Source of the DNA: Bacillota bacterium
Lineage (GTDB): Bacteria; Bacillota; Clostridia; Christensenellales; Aristaeellaceae
Length of the DNA stretch: 64,000 bases
NCBI GenBank assembly: GCA_023444095.1
Contig: JAEZRP010000032.1
Coordinates: 1 to 64,000 of the forward strand
Reading direction: 5' to 3'
Part shown: positions 16,259 to 24,355 of the stretch, in pieces
How positions within the stretch are numbered: position 1 is the first letter of the stretch
Layout: the number at the start of each line of letters is the position of its first letter
Notes under the pieces: model-generated
The model's database searches: none
Seen by the model: only the letters and a program-made list of their open reading frames with translations
What the model was told of the DNA's origin: nothing
Position numbers and translations under genes: made by a program

Positions 16259-17041
16259 ATGAAGAAGTATCTCATGACGTTCCGGTTGGCGCTTCAGAAC
16301 GCCTTCATGTACCGGGGGAACCTCGTCGCGGGCTTCTTTACATACGCCATGTTCATCTTCGTGTTCCTCTACCTCTGGTCGGCGATCTACAAGGACGGGG
16401 GCGTGCCGGGGCTGACGCTTGCGCAGGTCATCTGGTATTTGTGCGTGACCGAGATCATCTCCTTCGGCGCGAACACGCGCGTCTACGCGCAGGTCGCCGA
16501 GGACGTGAAGTCAGGCTCCATCGCGTACCAGCTTCTCCGGCCCTACGGGTACGTGGGCTACCAGTACGCGAGCGCGATGGGTCCGGCGCTTGTCAACATT
16601 CTGCTCTTCGGCGCGGTGGGGCTGATCCTCGGGTTCTCGTTCGTGGGACCCATCGCGGATTATCGGATGTGGACGCTCTTGCCCGCCACGCTTTCGCTGC
16701 TCCTCGGGGTATCGCTGTACTTCTTCGTTCAGATGTTCATCGGGCTTTCCTCGTTCTTCGTCGAGGACCCCTACGGCTTCAACCTGCTGTTCGGGAAGTT
16801 CGTGTTCATGTTCGGCACATTCCTGCCCATCGAGTTTCTCCCCGGCTGGCTGCGGGCGTTCGCGCGCGCAATGCCGTTTTCGTACGTGAGCTGGGCCCCC
16901 GCGCGGCTGTTCGTGGGATACACGGACGAACTTTTCAGAAGCGCAGTGCCGGTGCAGGTGATATACCTCCTGGTTTTCATGGGGCTATGCGCGCTCATGA
17001 TGCGGCTGGGACGGCGCGCGATCCAGGCGAACGGAGGCTGA
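16259..17041 (+). CDS. ABC-2 type exporter, permease subunit 1
   Basis: A 260-aa membrane protein with about six hydrophobic segments (near 20-45, 60-80, 105-130, 140-165, 175-195, 228-250). It resembles the ABC-2 family transporter proteins (formerly DUF990) that occur as two unlike permeases beside an ATPase. The start is one base after the ATPase stop, and the stop is 2 bp before the next gene, so it is translated as part of the same unit. Aromatic and small residues dominate the helices, with no extracellular domain. Its sequence differs from the next two permeases. Confidence 0.85.
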   Translation: MKKYLMTFRLALQNAFMYRGNLVAGFFTYAMFIFVFLYLWSAIYKDGGVPGLTLAQVIWYLCVTEIISFGANTRVYAQVAEDVKSGSIAYQLLRPYGYVGYQYASAMGPALVNILLFGAVGLILGFSFVGPIADYRMWTLLPATLSLLLGVSLYFFVQMFIGLSSFFVEDPYGFNLLFGKFVFMFGTFLPIEFLPGWLRAFARAMPFSYVSWAPARLFVGYTDELFRSAVPVQVIYLLVFMGLCALMMRLGRRAIQANGG

Positions 17042-17043
17042 GT

Positions 17044-17832
17044 ATGCAAAAGAAATTAAGACTCGCGGCGCTCTATCTGCGCTTTAACCTCTCAGCCGCG
17101 CTCGAGTACCGCGCGAGCTTCCTCTCGGCGGCCATCGGCATGTTCGTCTCCGACGCGACGTTCATCTTCTTCTGGTGGGTGGTATTCGAACAGACGGGCG
17201 GGGAGATCGGCGGCTACGACTTCCGCGACATGATGTTCATCTGGGCGGCGAGCGCGTCCGCGTTCGGGCTCATGAACATCGTGTTCGGGAACCTTACGCG
17301 CATCAACGACACGGTGATGACGGGCGCGCTCGATACCTACCTTCTTCAGCCGCGAAGCGTTCTTTTGAATCTCCTCATGTCGCGCACGGACTTCACGGCT
17401 TGGGGCGACCTCGCGTACGGCTTCGTGCTGATGATCCTCACGAATCAGGGGCCCTCCGGCTGGATAGGGTACCTGCTCGCGGTCCTCACGGGGGGGCTGG
17501 TGATGGCGTCCGAGATCGTGATCCTCCAGTCGACGGTTTTCTTTCTTGGGAACTCATCGTTCCTCTCGAGCATGTCGCTCAACCTGTCCGTCAACTTTTG
17601 CACGTACCCGGAGGGCATCTTCCCGCGCGCGCTGCGATTCCTGCTCTATTGGCTGATCCCCGCGCAGTTCGTGGTACACGTTCCGCTTCGGATCGCGCGC
17701 GGGATCGGCGTGGCCTACTGGCTGCCCGCGCAACTCCTCGCTGCGGTCTGCTTCGCTTCCCTCGCGGTCTGGATCTTCGGAAGGGGGCTTCGGCGCTATG
17801 AATCCGGGAATCTCATCGTCACGCGCATGTAA
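17044..17832 (+). CDS. ABC-2 type exporter, permease subunit 2a
   Basis: A 262-aa polytopic membrane protein of the ABC-2/DUF990 type, with about six membrane segments. Landmarks are RFNLSAALEYRASFLSA, FFWWVVFE, GALDTYLLQPR, and the C-terminal RYESGNLIV. The ATG at 17044 follows the previous stop by 2 bp; longer in-frame ORF upstream overlaps permease 1 and is not used. It is about 75% identical by eye to the following gene over its whole length, so the two are a recent tandem duplication. Usual systems have one copy, so a heteromeric channel with two alternatives for this subunit is possible. Confidence 0.87.
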   Translation: MQKKLRLAALYLRFNLSAALEYRASFLSAAIGMFVSDATFIFFWWVVFEQTGGEIGGYDFRDMMFIWAASASAFGLMNIVFGNLTRINDTVMTGALDTYLLQPRSVLLNLLMSRTDFTAWGDLAYGFVLMILTNQGPSGWIGYLLAVLTGGLVMASEIVILQSTVFFLGNSSFLSSMSLNLSVNFCTYPEGIFPRALRFLLYWLIPAQFVVHVPLRIARGIGVAYWLPAQLLAAVCFASLAVWIFGRGLRRYESGNLIVTRM

Positions 17833-18613
17833 AAGGCTCCGGCTCGCGCTCCTGTATCTGCGCTTCAACCTCGCGGCCGCGCTCGAGTACCGCGCGAGCT
17901 TCCTCTCCGCTGCTGTGGGCATGTTTGTCTCCGACGCGACGTACATCTTCTTCTGGTGGGTGGTATTCGAAGGAACGGACGGGAAAATCGGCGGCTACGA
18001 TTTCCGCGACGTGATGTTCATTTGGGCAACCGGGGCGACGGGCGGCGGGCTGATGCTGGTTTTGCTCGGGAACGTCGCGCGCATCAACGACCTGGCGGCG
18101 ACCGGTGCGCTCGACACCTACCTTTTGCAGCCGCGAAACTCGCTTCTGAACCTGCTGATGGCGCGCGCGGAGTTCACCGGCCTCGGGGACATCGCCTATG
18201 GCCTTGTCATCATGTCGCTGACGGATCAGGGCGTCTCCGGCTGGCTCGGCTACCTGCTCGGGGCGACCACGGGCGGGCTCGTCATGGCGTCCGTCGTGGT
18301 CATCCTGCAATCGACGGTGTTCTTCCTCGGGAACTCCTCGTTTCTTTCGGCGCTCTCGATGGACTTCGCGGGCATCTTCTGCTTCTATCCCGAGGGCGTG
18401 TTCCCGAAAGCCGCGCGGTTCCTGCTGTACTTTCTGATCCCGGCGCAGTTCATCGTCCACGTGCCGCTGCGCATCGCGCGCGGAACAGGCACCCAATACT
18501 GGCTGCCCGCGCAGATTCTGGCGTCGGCGTGCTTTGCGGCACTTGCGATGTGGATTTTTCATCGGGGACTCAAACGATACGAATCCGGGAATCTGATCGT
18601 CGCGCGGCTATAG
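17798..18613 (+). CDS. ABC-2 type exporter, permease subunit 2b (tandem duplicate)
   Basis: A 271-aa permease, near-copy of the preceding gene. It shares LYLRFNL-AALEYRASFLSA, IFFWWVVFE, IGGYDFRD, GALDTYLLQPR, ILQSTVFFLGNSSFLS and RYESGNLIV. Differences cluster in the second and third membrane segments (WAASASAFGLMNIVFGNL against WATGATGGGLMLVLLGNV). Its start lies 35 bp inside the end of the previous gene, so translation is coupled. No frame damage is seen, so both copies look functional. It ends convergent with the RluA gene, overlapping it by 6 bp. Confidence 0.87.
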   Translation: MNPGISSSRACKRLRLALLYLRFNLAAALEYRASFLSAAVGMFVSDATYIFFWWVVFEGTDGKIGGYDFRDVMFIWATGATGGGLMLVLLGNVARINDLAATGALDTYLLQPRNSLLNLLMARAEFTGLGDIAYGLVIMSLTDQGVSGWLGYLLGATTGGLVMASVVVILQSTVFFLGNSSFLSALSMDFAGIFCFYPEGVFPKAARFLLYFLIPAQFIVHVPLRIARGTGTQYWLPAQILASACFAALAMWIFHRGLKRYESGNLIVARL

Positions 18614-19549
18614 CCTGATCTGCGAAAAGCCCCTGTGAAGGGTCTTCACGCGCACGGACTTGCCGTTGAGATCGGAAAGAATGCCCGCGTCGGAAGTGAA
18701 CGCGAACGCGATGCGGTAGGCGTAGAGCTGCTGGAAGTGGACCGGATACCGCGCGTTGATCGCAGGATCGCCGTACTGGGTATCGCCGATCAAAGGATGG
18801 CCCGCCGCCGCGAACTGCGCGCGGATCTGGTGCGTGCGGCCCGTGACGAGCTCGCACTCGACGAGGGAAACGCCGTTCTCATAGGAAAGGACCCGGTAGA
18901 GCGTCTCGGCGGATTGCGCGCCCGGGGCGCTCTTTTCGAGGACGCGCACGCGCTTTCCCTCCTTTAACAGATAGCCCTTGAGCGCGCCCTGCTCGCGGGG
19001 GATGCGTCCCGCAGCGGCGCAGAGGTAGAACTTTTTCACCTCTCGGTTTCGGATCAGACGATCCATGCATACAAGCGCCTCCCGGTTCTTCGCCGCGATC
19101 ACGAGTCCGCCGGTGAAGCGGTCGATGCGGTTGCAGAGCGCGGGAACGAAATTCTCGTTAGATTCGCCCTTCTGGTAGAGGTACGCCTGAATGTGCGTGA
19201 CGAGGGTGTCGACCTTCTCCTCGCCGTCCGCGTGCGCGCGCATGCCCGGGCGCTTGTCGACGATCAGAATGTTCCCGTCCTCATAAGCGACGTCGATATG
19301 ATGCCGAAAGCCCGCGAGCAGCTTGTTCTCGCGGGTCTTTTCCTCGAAGAGCTCGTCGTTCAGATAAACCTGAAGCACATCCCCCGCCCCGAGAACCGCG
19401 CCTTCGCGCGCGGGCTTTCCATTGATCCGGACGCGCCTCAGACGCACATACTTGCGCAGAAGCCCCGTCGTGAGGCCCGGCGCGGCGGACTGGAGCCACT
19501 TTTCAAGCCTCCGTCCGTCGTCCTTCTGCGCAATCACAAATTCGCGCAT
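18608..19549 (-). CDS. RluA-family 23S rRNA/tRNA pseudouridine synthase
   Basis: A 313-aa pseudouridine synthase of the RluA/RluD group. An N-terminal S4-like RNA-binding region (LLRKYVRLRRVRINGKPAREG, about 30-52) precedes the catalytic motif NRIDRFTGGLV (HRLDxxTSG in the family), whose Asp is the catalytic residue. Further family motifs are LVTGRTHQIRAQFA near 245 and HPLIGDTQYG. The target uridines cannot be assigned. The start at 19549 forms a TAATG overlap with the AI-2E permease gene; a longer in-frame N-terminus would run inside that gene. The two genes form one unit. Confidence 0.9.
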   Translation of the reverse strand: MREFVIAQKDDGRRLEKWLQSAAPGLTTGLLRKYVRLRRVRINGKPAREGAVLGAGDVLQVYLNDELFEEKTRENKLLAGFRHHIDVAYEDGNILIVDKRPGMRAHADGEEKVDTLVTHIQAYLYQKGESNENFVPALCNRIDRFTGGLVIAAKNREALVCMDRLIRNREVKKFYLCAAAGRIPREQGALKGYLLKEGKRVRVLEKSAPGAQSAETLYRVLSYENGVSLVECELVTGRTHQIRAQFAAAGHPLIGDTQYGDPAINARYPVHFQQLYAYRIAFAFTSDAGILSDLNGKSVRVKTLHRGFSQIRL

Positions 19550-20694
19550 TACTTCCGCACCTCGGCGGGCTTCTTCGAAGCGTAGACGGCCTTTTTCAGA
19601 AGCACGTACATGACCGAGCACAGCGGGACTCCAACGAGCATGCCGATCACGCCCGCGACGTTGCCGCCCACGGTGATCGCCGCCAGCACCAGAACGCCCG
19701 GCAGACCTACGGAGCTGCCGACCACGCGGGGATAGACGAAGTTGTTGTCAATCTGCTGGAGAACCAGGATGAACACCAGGAAGAGAAGCGCCTTGATTGG
19801 GCTCACGATCACGATCAGAAACGAGGCGACGCCCGCGCCGATCCACGCGCCGAGGATCGGGATGAGTGCTGTCACGCCGATGAGGAGCGAAATGACCGCC
19901 GGGTTCGGGAAGCGGAAGATCATCATGCCGATGAAGCACAGCATGCCGAGGATGCATGCCTCGAGGAGCTGGCCCTTCACGAACGACGCGAACGTCTTGA
20001 ACGAGAGGTGCGCGATCTCGACCGTCTTCTGCCATCTTCTCGCGGGCATGAAGCGGCGCATGGCGTCGTTCACGAACCGTCCGATTTTCTCCTTGCTCGC
20101 GAGGATGTACATCGAGAAGATGACGCCCAGAACGATCGAGAGGAAGGTGTCGAGGATCGAGGTCGTGACGTTCATCGCAAAGTTCGCGATGCCGAAGGAC
20201 TCCGACTTCAGGAAATCGAGCAGCTGATTGATGAGGTCGAGGAAGCGCAGCCGCATGTCCGAGACGATCTTCGCGTCAAAGCCCATGTTCGTGAGCTGCA
20301 CAGCCGCCCAGTCGGCCGCCTCTGTGGAGGATTGGGGCAGGTAACGGACCACCTGATTGACCGTGTCGCCGATGGCCGGGATGATGACGAACAGCACGCC
20401 CACAACCGCGCCCATCATCAGGGTCACGGTCAAAAGGAGCCCCAGCGCGCGCCTCGGCCCGTGGGGCAGCTTTCCGCGCGTGAAAAAGGCGAGCGTGCGC
20501 TCGATGAAGTCGAGGAACACGTTCAAAACAAACGCAATGGCGAGGCCGAGCATGATGGGCGAAAACACCCGCCACAGCCAACTGATGATTCCTGATAACC
20601 TCTCCGGCGTCTGCAAGACCACGAACAGCGCGATGCCGAACGCGATGAGGAGGAGCCTCGGGCGCAGATAACCCTTCCACTCGTTCTTATCCAT
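19549..20694 (-). CDS. AI-2E family transporter
   Basis: A 381-aa integral membrane protein of the AI-2 exporter/TqsA superfamily (PF01594). It shows seven or eight hydrophobic segments: two at the N-terminus (about 12-45), one near 65-95, a soluble central region, then a C-terminal bundle (about 205-370). The family's diagnostic stretch GVTALIPILGAWIGAGVASFLI is seen near 270-295, with the PRVVGSSVGLPGVLVLAA motif near 320. Family members export small molecules or act as ion antiporters; true AI-2 export is not implied. It is coupled to the downstream RluA gene. Confidence 0.9.
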   Translation of the reverse strand: MDKNEWKGYLRPRLLLIAFGIALFVVLQTPERLSGIISWLWRVFSPIMLGLAIAFVLNVFLDFIERTLAFFTRGKLPHGPRRALGLLLTVTLMMGAVVGVLFVIIPAIGDTVNQVVRYLPQSSTEAADWAAVQLTNMGFDAKIVSDMRLRFLDLINQLLDFLKSESFGIANFAMNVTTSILDTFLSIVLGVIFSMYILASKEKIGRFVNDAMRRFMPARRWQKTVEIAHLSFKTFASFVKGQLLEACILGMLCFIGMMIFRFPNPAVISLLIGVTALIPILGAWIGAGVASFLIVIVSPIKALLFLVFILVLQQIDNNFVYPRVVGSSVGLPGVLVLAAITVGGNVAGVIGMLVGVPLCSVMYVLLKKAVYASKKPAEVRK

Positions 20695-20724
20695 GATGGC
20701 ATTTTATCAGATGCCGGGAAAAAA

Positions 20725-20760
20725 AGCAATCGCGCGTCGGGAGAATTCCCCCGACGCGCG
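20725..20760 (-). terminator. terminator of the CAP protein / pyrophosphohydrolase operon
   Basis: CGCGCGTCGGG (20731-20741) pairs perfectly with CCCGACGCGCG (20750-20760). On the minus strand it is followed by ATTGC and seven T. It lies about 50 bp after the small 20809-20898 ORF. Confidence 0.85.
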
Positions 20761-20808
20761 AACGATTCAACCGCACAGATGCATCCGTCAGGCTCCGGGT
20801 ACGCGCGA

Positions 20809-20898
20809 TCATTGCGGGTCGCTTTCGGCCTCGTGATCGCAGACCCAGACATAATGCCGATATTCGATCGGCGCTTCTTCCCTGCGCTTCCACTTCAT
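20809..20898 (-). CDS. 29-residue translationally coupled small ORF
   Basis: A tiny ORF encoding 29 residues, starting MKWKRREEAPIEY and ending ESDPQ. Its ATG overlaps the stop of the pyrophosphohydrolase gene as ATGA, with GAGGGA 8 nt upstream, and a strong terminator follows. The N-terminus is basic and the C-terminus acidic, and there is no membrane segment. I do not recognise it. Support is the position and the overlap only. Confidence 0.4.
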   Translation of the reverse strand: MKWKRREEAPIEYRHYVWVCDHEAESDPQ

Positions 20899-21221
20899 TT
20901 CGGCGGTCCCTCTTCATCGACGCAAACGAGGAAAACCCTTTCCTCAAACGCGCCACGCTCCCGCTCCTTGCGCGCCCGCGTCGCTTCGAGCTCCGCTTCG
21001 CCGTGCCCGCCAAGCTTCGCGAGCGCACGGACCACCTCCAGGATGTCCGCAAGCTCCGAGAGCTCGCCCGATTCGAGGTACTCCCGGACTTCCTCGGAGA
21101 GCTTCACCCGAAGGGCTTCACGGTATTCGGCGTCCGTCAGCGTCCGGAACTCGCACGCCGCGCCCCTTTCCCGGATGATCTCCGGAATCCGGTCGCGCAC
21201 GAGTTTCTTGTGGATGATCAC
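20895..21221 (-). CDS. MazG-like nucleoside triphosphate pyrophosphohydrolase family protein
   Basis: A 108-aa all-alpha NTP pyrophosphohydrolase-like protein (the phosphoribosyl-ATP pyrophosphohydrolase/MazG superfamily group starting with KLVRDRIPEII). Metal-binding acidic residues are in KLSEEVREYL (EExxE type) near 45 and ELADILEVVRAL (ExxD) near 60. Members are thought to remove non-canonical nucleotides; the exact substrate is unknown. The GTG at 21221 overlaps the stop of the upstream secreted-protein gene as GTGA. The C-terminal 35 residues are charged and poorly conserved in my view. Confidence 0.8.
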   Translation of the reverse strand: MIIHKKLVRDRIPEIIRERGAACEFRTLTDAEYREALRVKLSEEVREYLESGELSELADILEVVRALAKLGGHGEAELEATRARKERERGAFEERVFLVCVDEEGPPK

Positions 21222-22840
21222 TGTTCGGCGCTCATCTCGTAGATCACGTTGCCGTTCGAATCCACGAGCTGGTACATGCTGCCATCCGACACCCAGTAGC
21301 GGTCGGGCGTGAGGTAGGTCATCTCGGTGTACTTCATCTCGAGGATGGTGTTGCCGTCCTGATCGATCACGCCGTAACGGTAGCTGTCGTAATCGATGTC
21401 CTTGCCGGTATCCGAATCGACCACGTCGTAGGAGGCAACCTGATACCTGCCCGCCCCGCCGATCCACGTGAGCGCGGTGACCTCCTGATAGCCGTCCGAC
21501 ATCGCGTTGCCGGAAAAGTCCGTTACGCGGCACCTTCCGTCCGGCCATTCGCCTTCCGAAACGAGGATGCGCGCGGGCTGGGAATCGGTATAGAAGTAGT
21601 ATGTATACGCGTCGACGCTCGCCGCGCCCGTGTAGACGACCTCGCCCGCTGCGTCGATGATGAACATGCTCTCTTCCGTAAAGGCGAAAATCAGGTGGTC
21701 GCCCGACTGGTACGCGTAGAAGCTCGCGTCCGCCTGCGGGGGCTCGAATGTTTTGACGACCGAGAGGTCGTCCTTGGAGAGCAGGTCGAAGCCACCGTCC
21801 ACCAGGTTCGCGACGATGGGCATGCCGTCGCCCTCCGCGCCGAAATCGAACCAGCTATACGCCTTCTCGGTTGCGTACGCGCCGCTCTTATCGATCAGCC
21901 GTTCGTTGTAGTCCGCGTCGGTCACGTCCGCGTAGTTGCCGGAGAAGTTATACGCACCCGTAAACACCTGCCCGAAGGCGTCGTTCCCGTCGGTATCGAC
22001 GAAGATATAGCTGATCTCCTCGCCGCCGTCCTCCGCCTCCTCCTCACCGAAGGTACCGAGGTCCGCGAAGGTTGAGACGCACATGAGCCCGGACGAGAAG
22101 CCCGCGAGGTCGTAAGTGCCCGTGACGATGCCTGTCTCCCGCTCGGTCCCGTCCGAAAGGACGTGGATAAGCGGAGCCTTATAGAAGAAGTCGCCGTACT
22201 CGTCCGTCATGGCGAGGTCAGGTTTGGTGGCGAAAAAACCGCCCTTGGTGTCAGAGACGACCGCCGCGTATTCGCCCTCGAGGAGCACATTTCCCTTCTC
22301 GTCGAGCGCGCAGACGAATCCATCCGTGCGGTAGCCGATTACGACCGCGTTCTGGACGTCATGGGTGAACATGGTGTATGCGTAGTCGGTGAGAAGCTTC
22401 CCTTGCGCATCCATGAGCGCGCAGTTTGCCTCCAGGGGACTCTCGAAGTCCGCAAAGTCATAATCGGAATCGATGATGTCGGCCGCATCGAACTCCTCCT
22501 CGGGCGGCAGCGTCGCGCCGATCGGAAGGTCGACGACCTCCTCGCCCTCGTCGAGCTCGCCCTCTTCGGTGGGCCAGCTCTCGATCTCGCCTTCGGGCGA
22601 GCCTTCAAGCGCCACATCTATCTGCGTGGTCGCGTAATAGAGCACGCGCTCGGGCGGGCATTCCCCATTTGTCACGCGATAGATGAAATCGTAGTCGCCC
22701 ATCTGCGTGAGCGCCGCACCGTCAAGCGCCATCAGCATCGAGCCGCCGCCGAAATCGACCACCGCCGTGTCCGCACCTTCCGCCAGCGCGGCGGGCACGA
22801 GAAGCATCAGGCAGAGAATGATCGCAGTGAGTTTTCGCAT
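21218..22840 (-). CDS. secreted protein with WG-type repeats
   Basis: A 540-aa exported protein. A short basic N-terminus, a hydrophobic core and ALA-EG give a signal peptidase I site near residue 20. No lipobox or later membrane helix is seen. Repeated units of the type YGVIDQDGNTILEMKY, FVCALDEKGNVLLEGEY, SMFIIDAAGEVVYTG and YQLVDSNGNVIYEM resemble WG repeats, which form beta-propeller-like folds. A strongly acidic linker lies near residues 80-110. The ATG at 22840 is preferred over 22846 because GGAGG (22852-22848) needs spacing. It is 43 bp downstream of the CAP-domain gene and overlaps the pyrophosphohydrolase. Function is unknown; a surface or extracellular binding role is guessed. Confidence 0.78.
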   Translation of the reverse strand: MRKLTAIILCLMLLVPAALAEGADTAVVDFGGGSMLMALDGAALTQMGDYDFIYRVTNGECPPERVLYYATTQIDVALEGSPEGEIESWPTEEGELDEGEEVVDLPIGATLPPEEEFDAADIIDSDYDFADFESPLEANCALMDAQGKLLTDYAYTMFTHDVQNAVVIGYRTDGFVCALDEKGNVLLEGEYAAVVSDTKGGFFATKPDLAMTDEYGDFFYKAPLIHVLSDGTERETGIVTGTYDLAGFSSGLMCVSTFADLGTFGEEEAEDGGEEISYIFVDTDGNDAFGQVFTGAYNFSGNYADVTDADYNERLIDKSGAYATEKAYSWFDFGAEGDGMPIVANLVDGGFDLLSKDDLSVVKTFEPPQADASFYAYQSGDHLIFAFTEESMFIIDAAGEVVYTGAASVDAYTYYFYTDSQPARILVSEGEWPDGRCRVTDFSGNAMSDGYQEVTALTWIGGAGRYQVASYDVVDSDTGKDIDYDSYRYGVIDQDGNTILEMKYTEMTYLTPDRYWVSDGSMYQLVDSNGNVIYEMSAEQ

Positions 22841-22883
22841 CTTCATACCTCCGTTCGTCCATTCTATGACGTCACGGGGACGC

Positions 22884-24113
22884 CTATTGTTGCGCGCCGA
22901 CCGTCAGGCAGCAGGACGCGCTCCTGCCGTTTGTGGCGGTCGCCGTGATGTCGCAGCTCCCTTCCCCTATCGCGGTCACGTTTCCGGAATCATCGACTGT
23001 CGCGACCGCTTCGTCGGAGGACGCCCACGCGACCGTGAGATCGTCCGCCCACGCGGGCACGACCGTCGCGGAAAGCTTCGCCGCGCCACCCGGCGAGAGC
23101 GAAAGCTCGTCCCTGTCGAGCTCGACGTTCGCAGGGTCCTGGGGCATGAGCGCGATCATGTCCACCTCGTAGGAGATGGCCGCGTCCGCGCCGTCCACCG
23201 TCCTGAGCCCGGTTACCTTGACCGACCAGACCTGGTTCTGTTCGTACGCCTCGATGCCCATCCGGGCGAGGTCCGGCACGAAGATCACGCACGGACCCGC
23301 TCCGTAGTTTTCGAGGTTCACCTGAAAATAGGAGAGACCCGCCTCCCCGGCGGTCTTCTCGCTCATGGTAACACGGATGTCGGATTTTTCCGCGTCATAA
23401 TGGAGGGGATTGAGCGTCACCGACCACGCGATCCCGTCCGCCATCAGTTCCGCGGGAAACGCGCCGCGCGACGGCCAGGCGATGCTCGTCCAGTCCGCCG
23501 GTTCCCCCGTCAAGTCGTGCGCGTACATCGCCGCATAGGTAATCCCGCTCTTCGCGTTCGCAAGTCCGAAGCCCGTCTCGCCCATGTTGGGATTGAGAAG
23601 CCAGCGCCTGTGGCCAAGCTGGGAGAGATTGTCCGCGCCGTCGTCGCGCGCGAAGTATTCGATAGCGGTCAGGAGAATGTCACTCTCCATCCAATTAATG
23701 GAGGCGATGTTCGAGGACATGGTGCCCGCATGCGCCGTCTCATAGAAGTCCGCATCCATGCCCGGGGCGATCGGCGCGTCGTGCAGGAGCTTGTCGTTGA
23801 CCGCGAGAAGCGTCGCCGCGCATTGTGCTCGGAGCGTGTATAGCCCGGAGAGCGTCACGTCGTTTTCGATGTAGGCGACGCGGCGCAGAAAGTTGACGTA
23901 GTTGAGCGCGCGCAGAAGCGCGTCGTCCGTAAGTGCGCCCGCGTCGTAGGGCGGCAGAACGCTGGGCTTTTCTAGGTAGGGGAATACCTCCTCGCGCGGG
24001 ACGAGCTCGGTGTAAAGCAGGCGGATTTGCGCGCGCGTGTGCTCCTCCCCCGACGCGGGAAGAGGCAACAAAATCAGCGCCAGCAGTAAAAATAGGTTTA
24101 GATATTTGTGCAT
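22884..24113 (-). CDS. secreted CAP (SCP/PR1) domain protein with C-terminal Big_2 domain
   Basis: A 409-aa exported protein with a signal peptide ending PASG-EE near residue 22. Residues about 65-190 form a CAP/SCP-like domain: LNYVNFLRRVA, then LLAVNDKLLHDAP, MSSNIAS, and GHRRWLLNPNMGETGFG, the diagnostic GHRxxLLxP motif. Residues about 330-405 form a bacterial Ig-like (Big_2) domain: LSLSPGGAAKLSATVVP, VAWASSDEAVATVDDSGNVTAIGEGSCDITAT. Such proteins occur widely in Clostridia, and the CAP activity is not defined. It is the first gene of the minus-strand operon ending at the terminator 20725-20760. It is divergent from the EF-G paralogue. Confidence 0.87.
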   Translation of the reverse strand: MHKYLNLFLLLALILLPLPASGEEHTRAQIRLLYTELVPREEVFPYLEKPSVLPPYDAGALTDDALLRALNYVNFLRRVAYIENDVTLSGLYTLRAQCAATLLAVNDKLLHDAPIAPGMDADFYETAHAGTMSSNIASINWMESDILLTAIEYFARDDGADNLSQLGHRRWLLNPNMGETGFGLANAKSGITYAAMYAHDLTGEPADWTSIAWPSRGAFPAELMADGIAWSVTLNPLHYDAEKSDIRVTMSEKTAGEAGLSYFQVNLENYGAGPCVIFVPDLARMGIEAYEQNQVWSVKVTGLRTVDGADAAISYEVDMIALMPQDPANVELDRDELSLSPGGAAKLSATVVPAWADDLTVAWASSDEAVATVDDSGNVTAIGEGSCDITATATNGRSASCCLTVGAQQ

Positions 24114-24193
24114 TTCAGATCATTCACGCCGGTTTTTTTTCATACCTATATGGTTTATTCCGCGCGAGGTACAAAAATCCTGCCCAGGGGGGC

Positions 24194-24222
24194 TTTTCAA
24201 ATATGAGCTTTTCTGTTAAAAT
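24194..24222 (+). promoter_or_regulatory. candidate promoter of the EF-G paralogue
   Basis: TTTTCA (24194-24199), a 17-bp spacer and TAAAAT (24217-24222). The -35 is weak. The 242-bp gap 24114-24355 holds nothing else I can name. Confidence 0.35.
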
Positions 24223-24355
24223 GAATCCACAATGGAGTGTTATGACGCTCTCCGCTCAGTTGTTTGTCCGAAGAGATCACGATTTTTTTGCGTTAAAATC
24301 CGGGTCTCGCGGTCCGACGTACGCGCGGCATCATAGAATCAGGGGGAGTATCGCA

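Noticed and set aside
16441..17043. Long in-frame extension of permease 2a over permease 1.
   Set aside because: The extension is Arg-rich shadow sequence of permease 1, and the ATG at 17044 has the conserved N-terminus shared with the duplicate.
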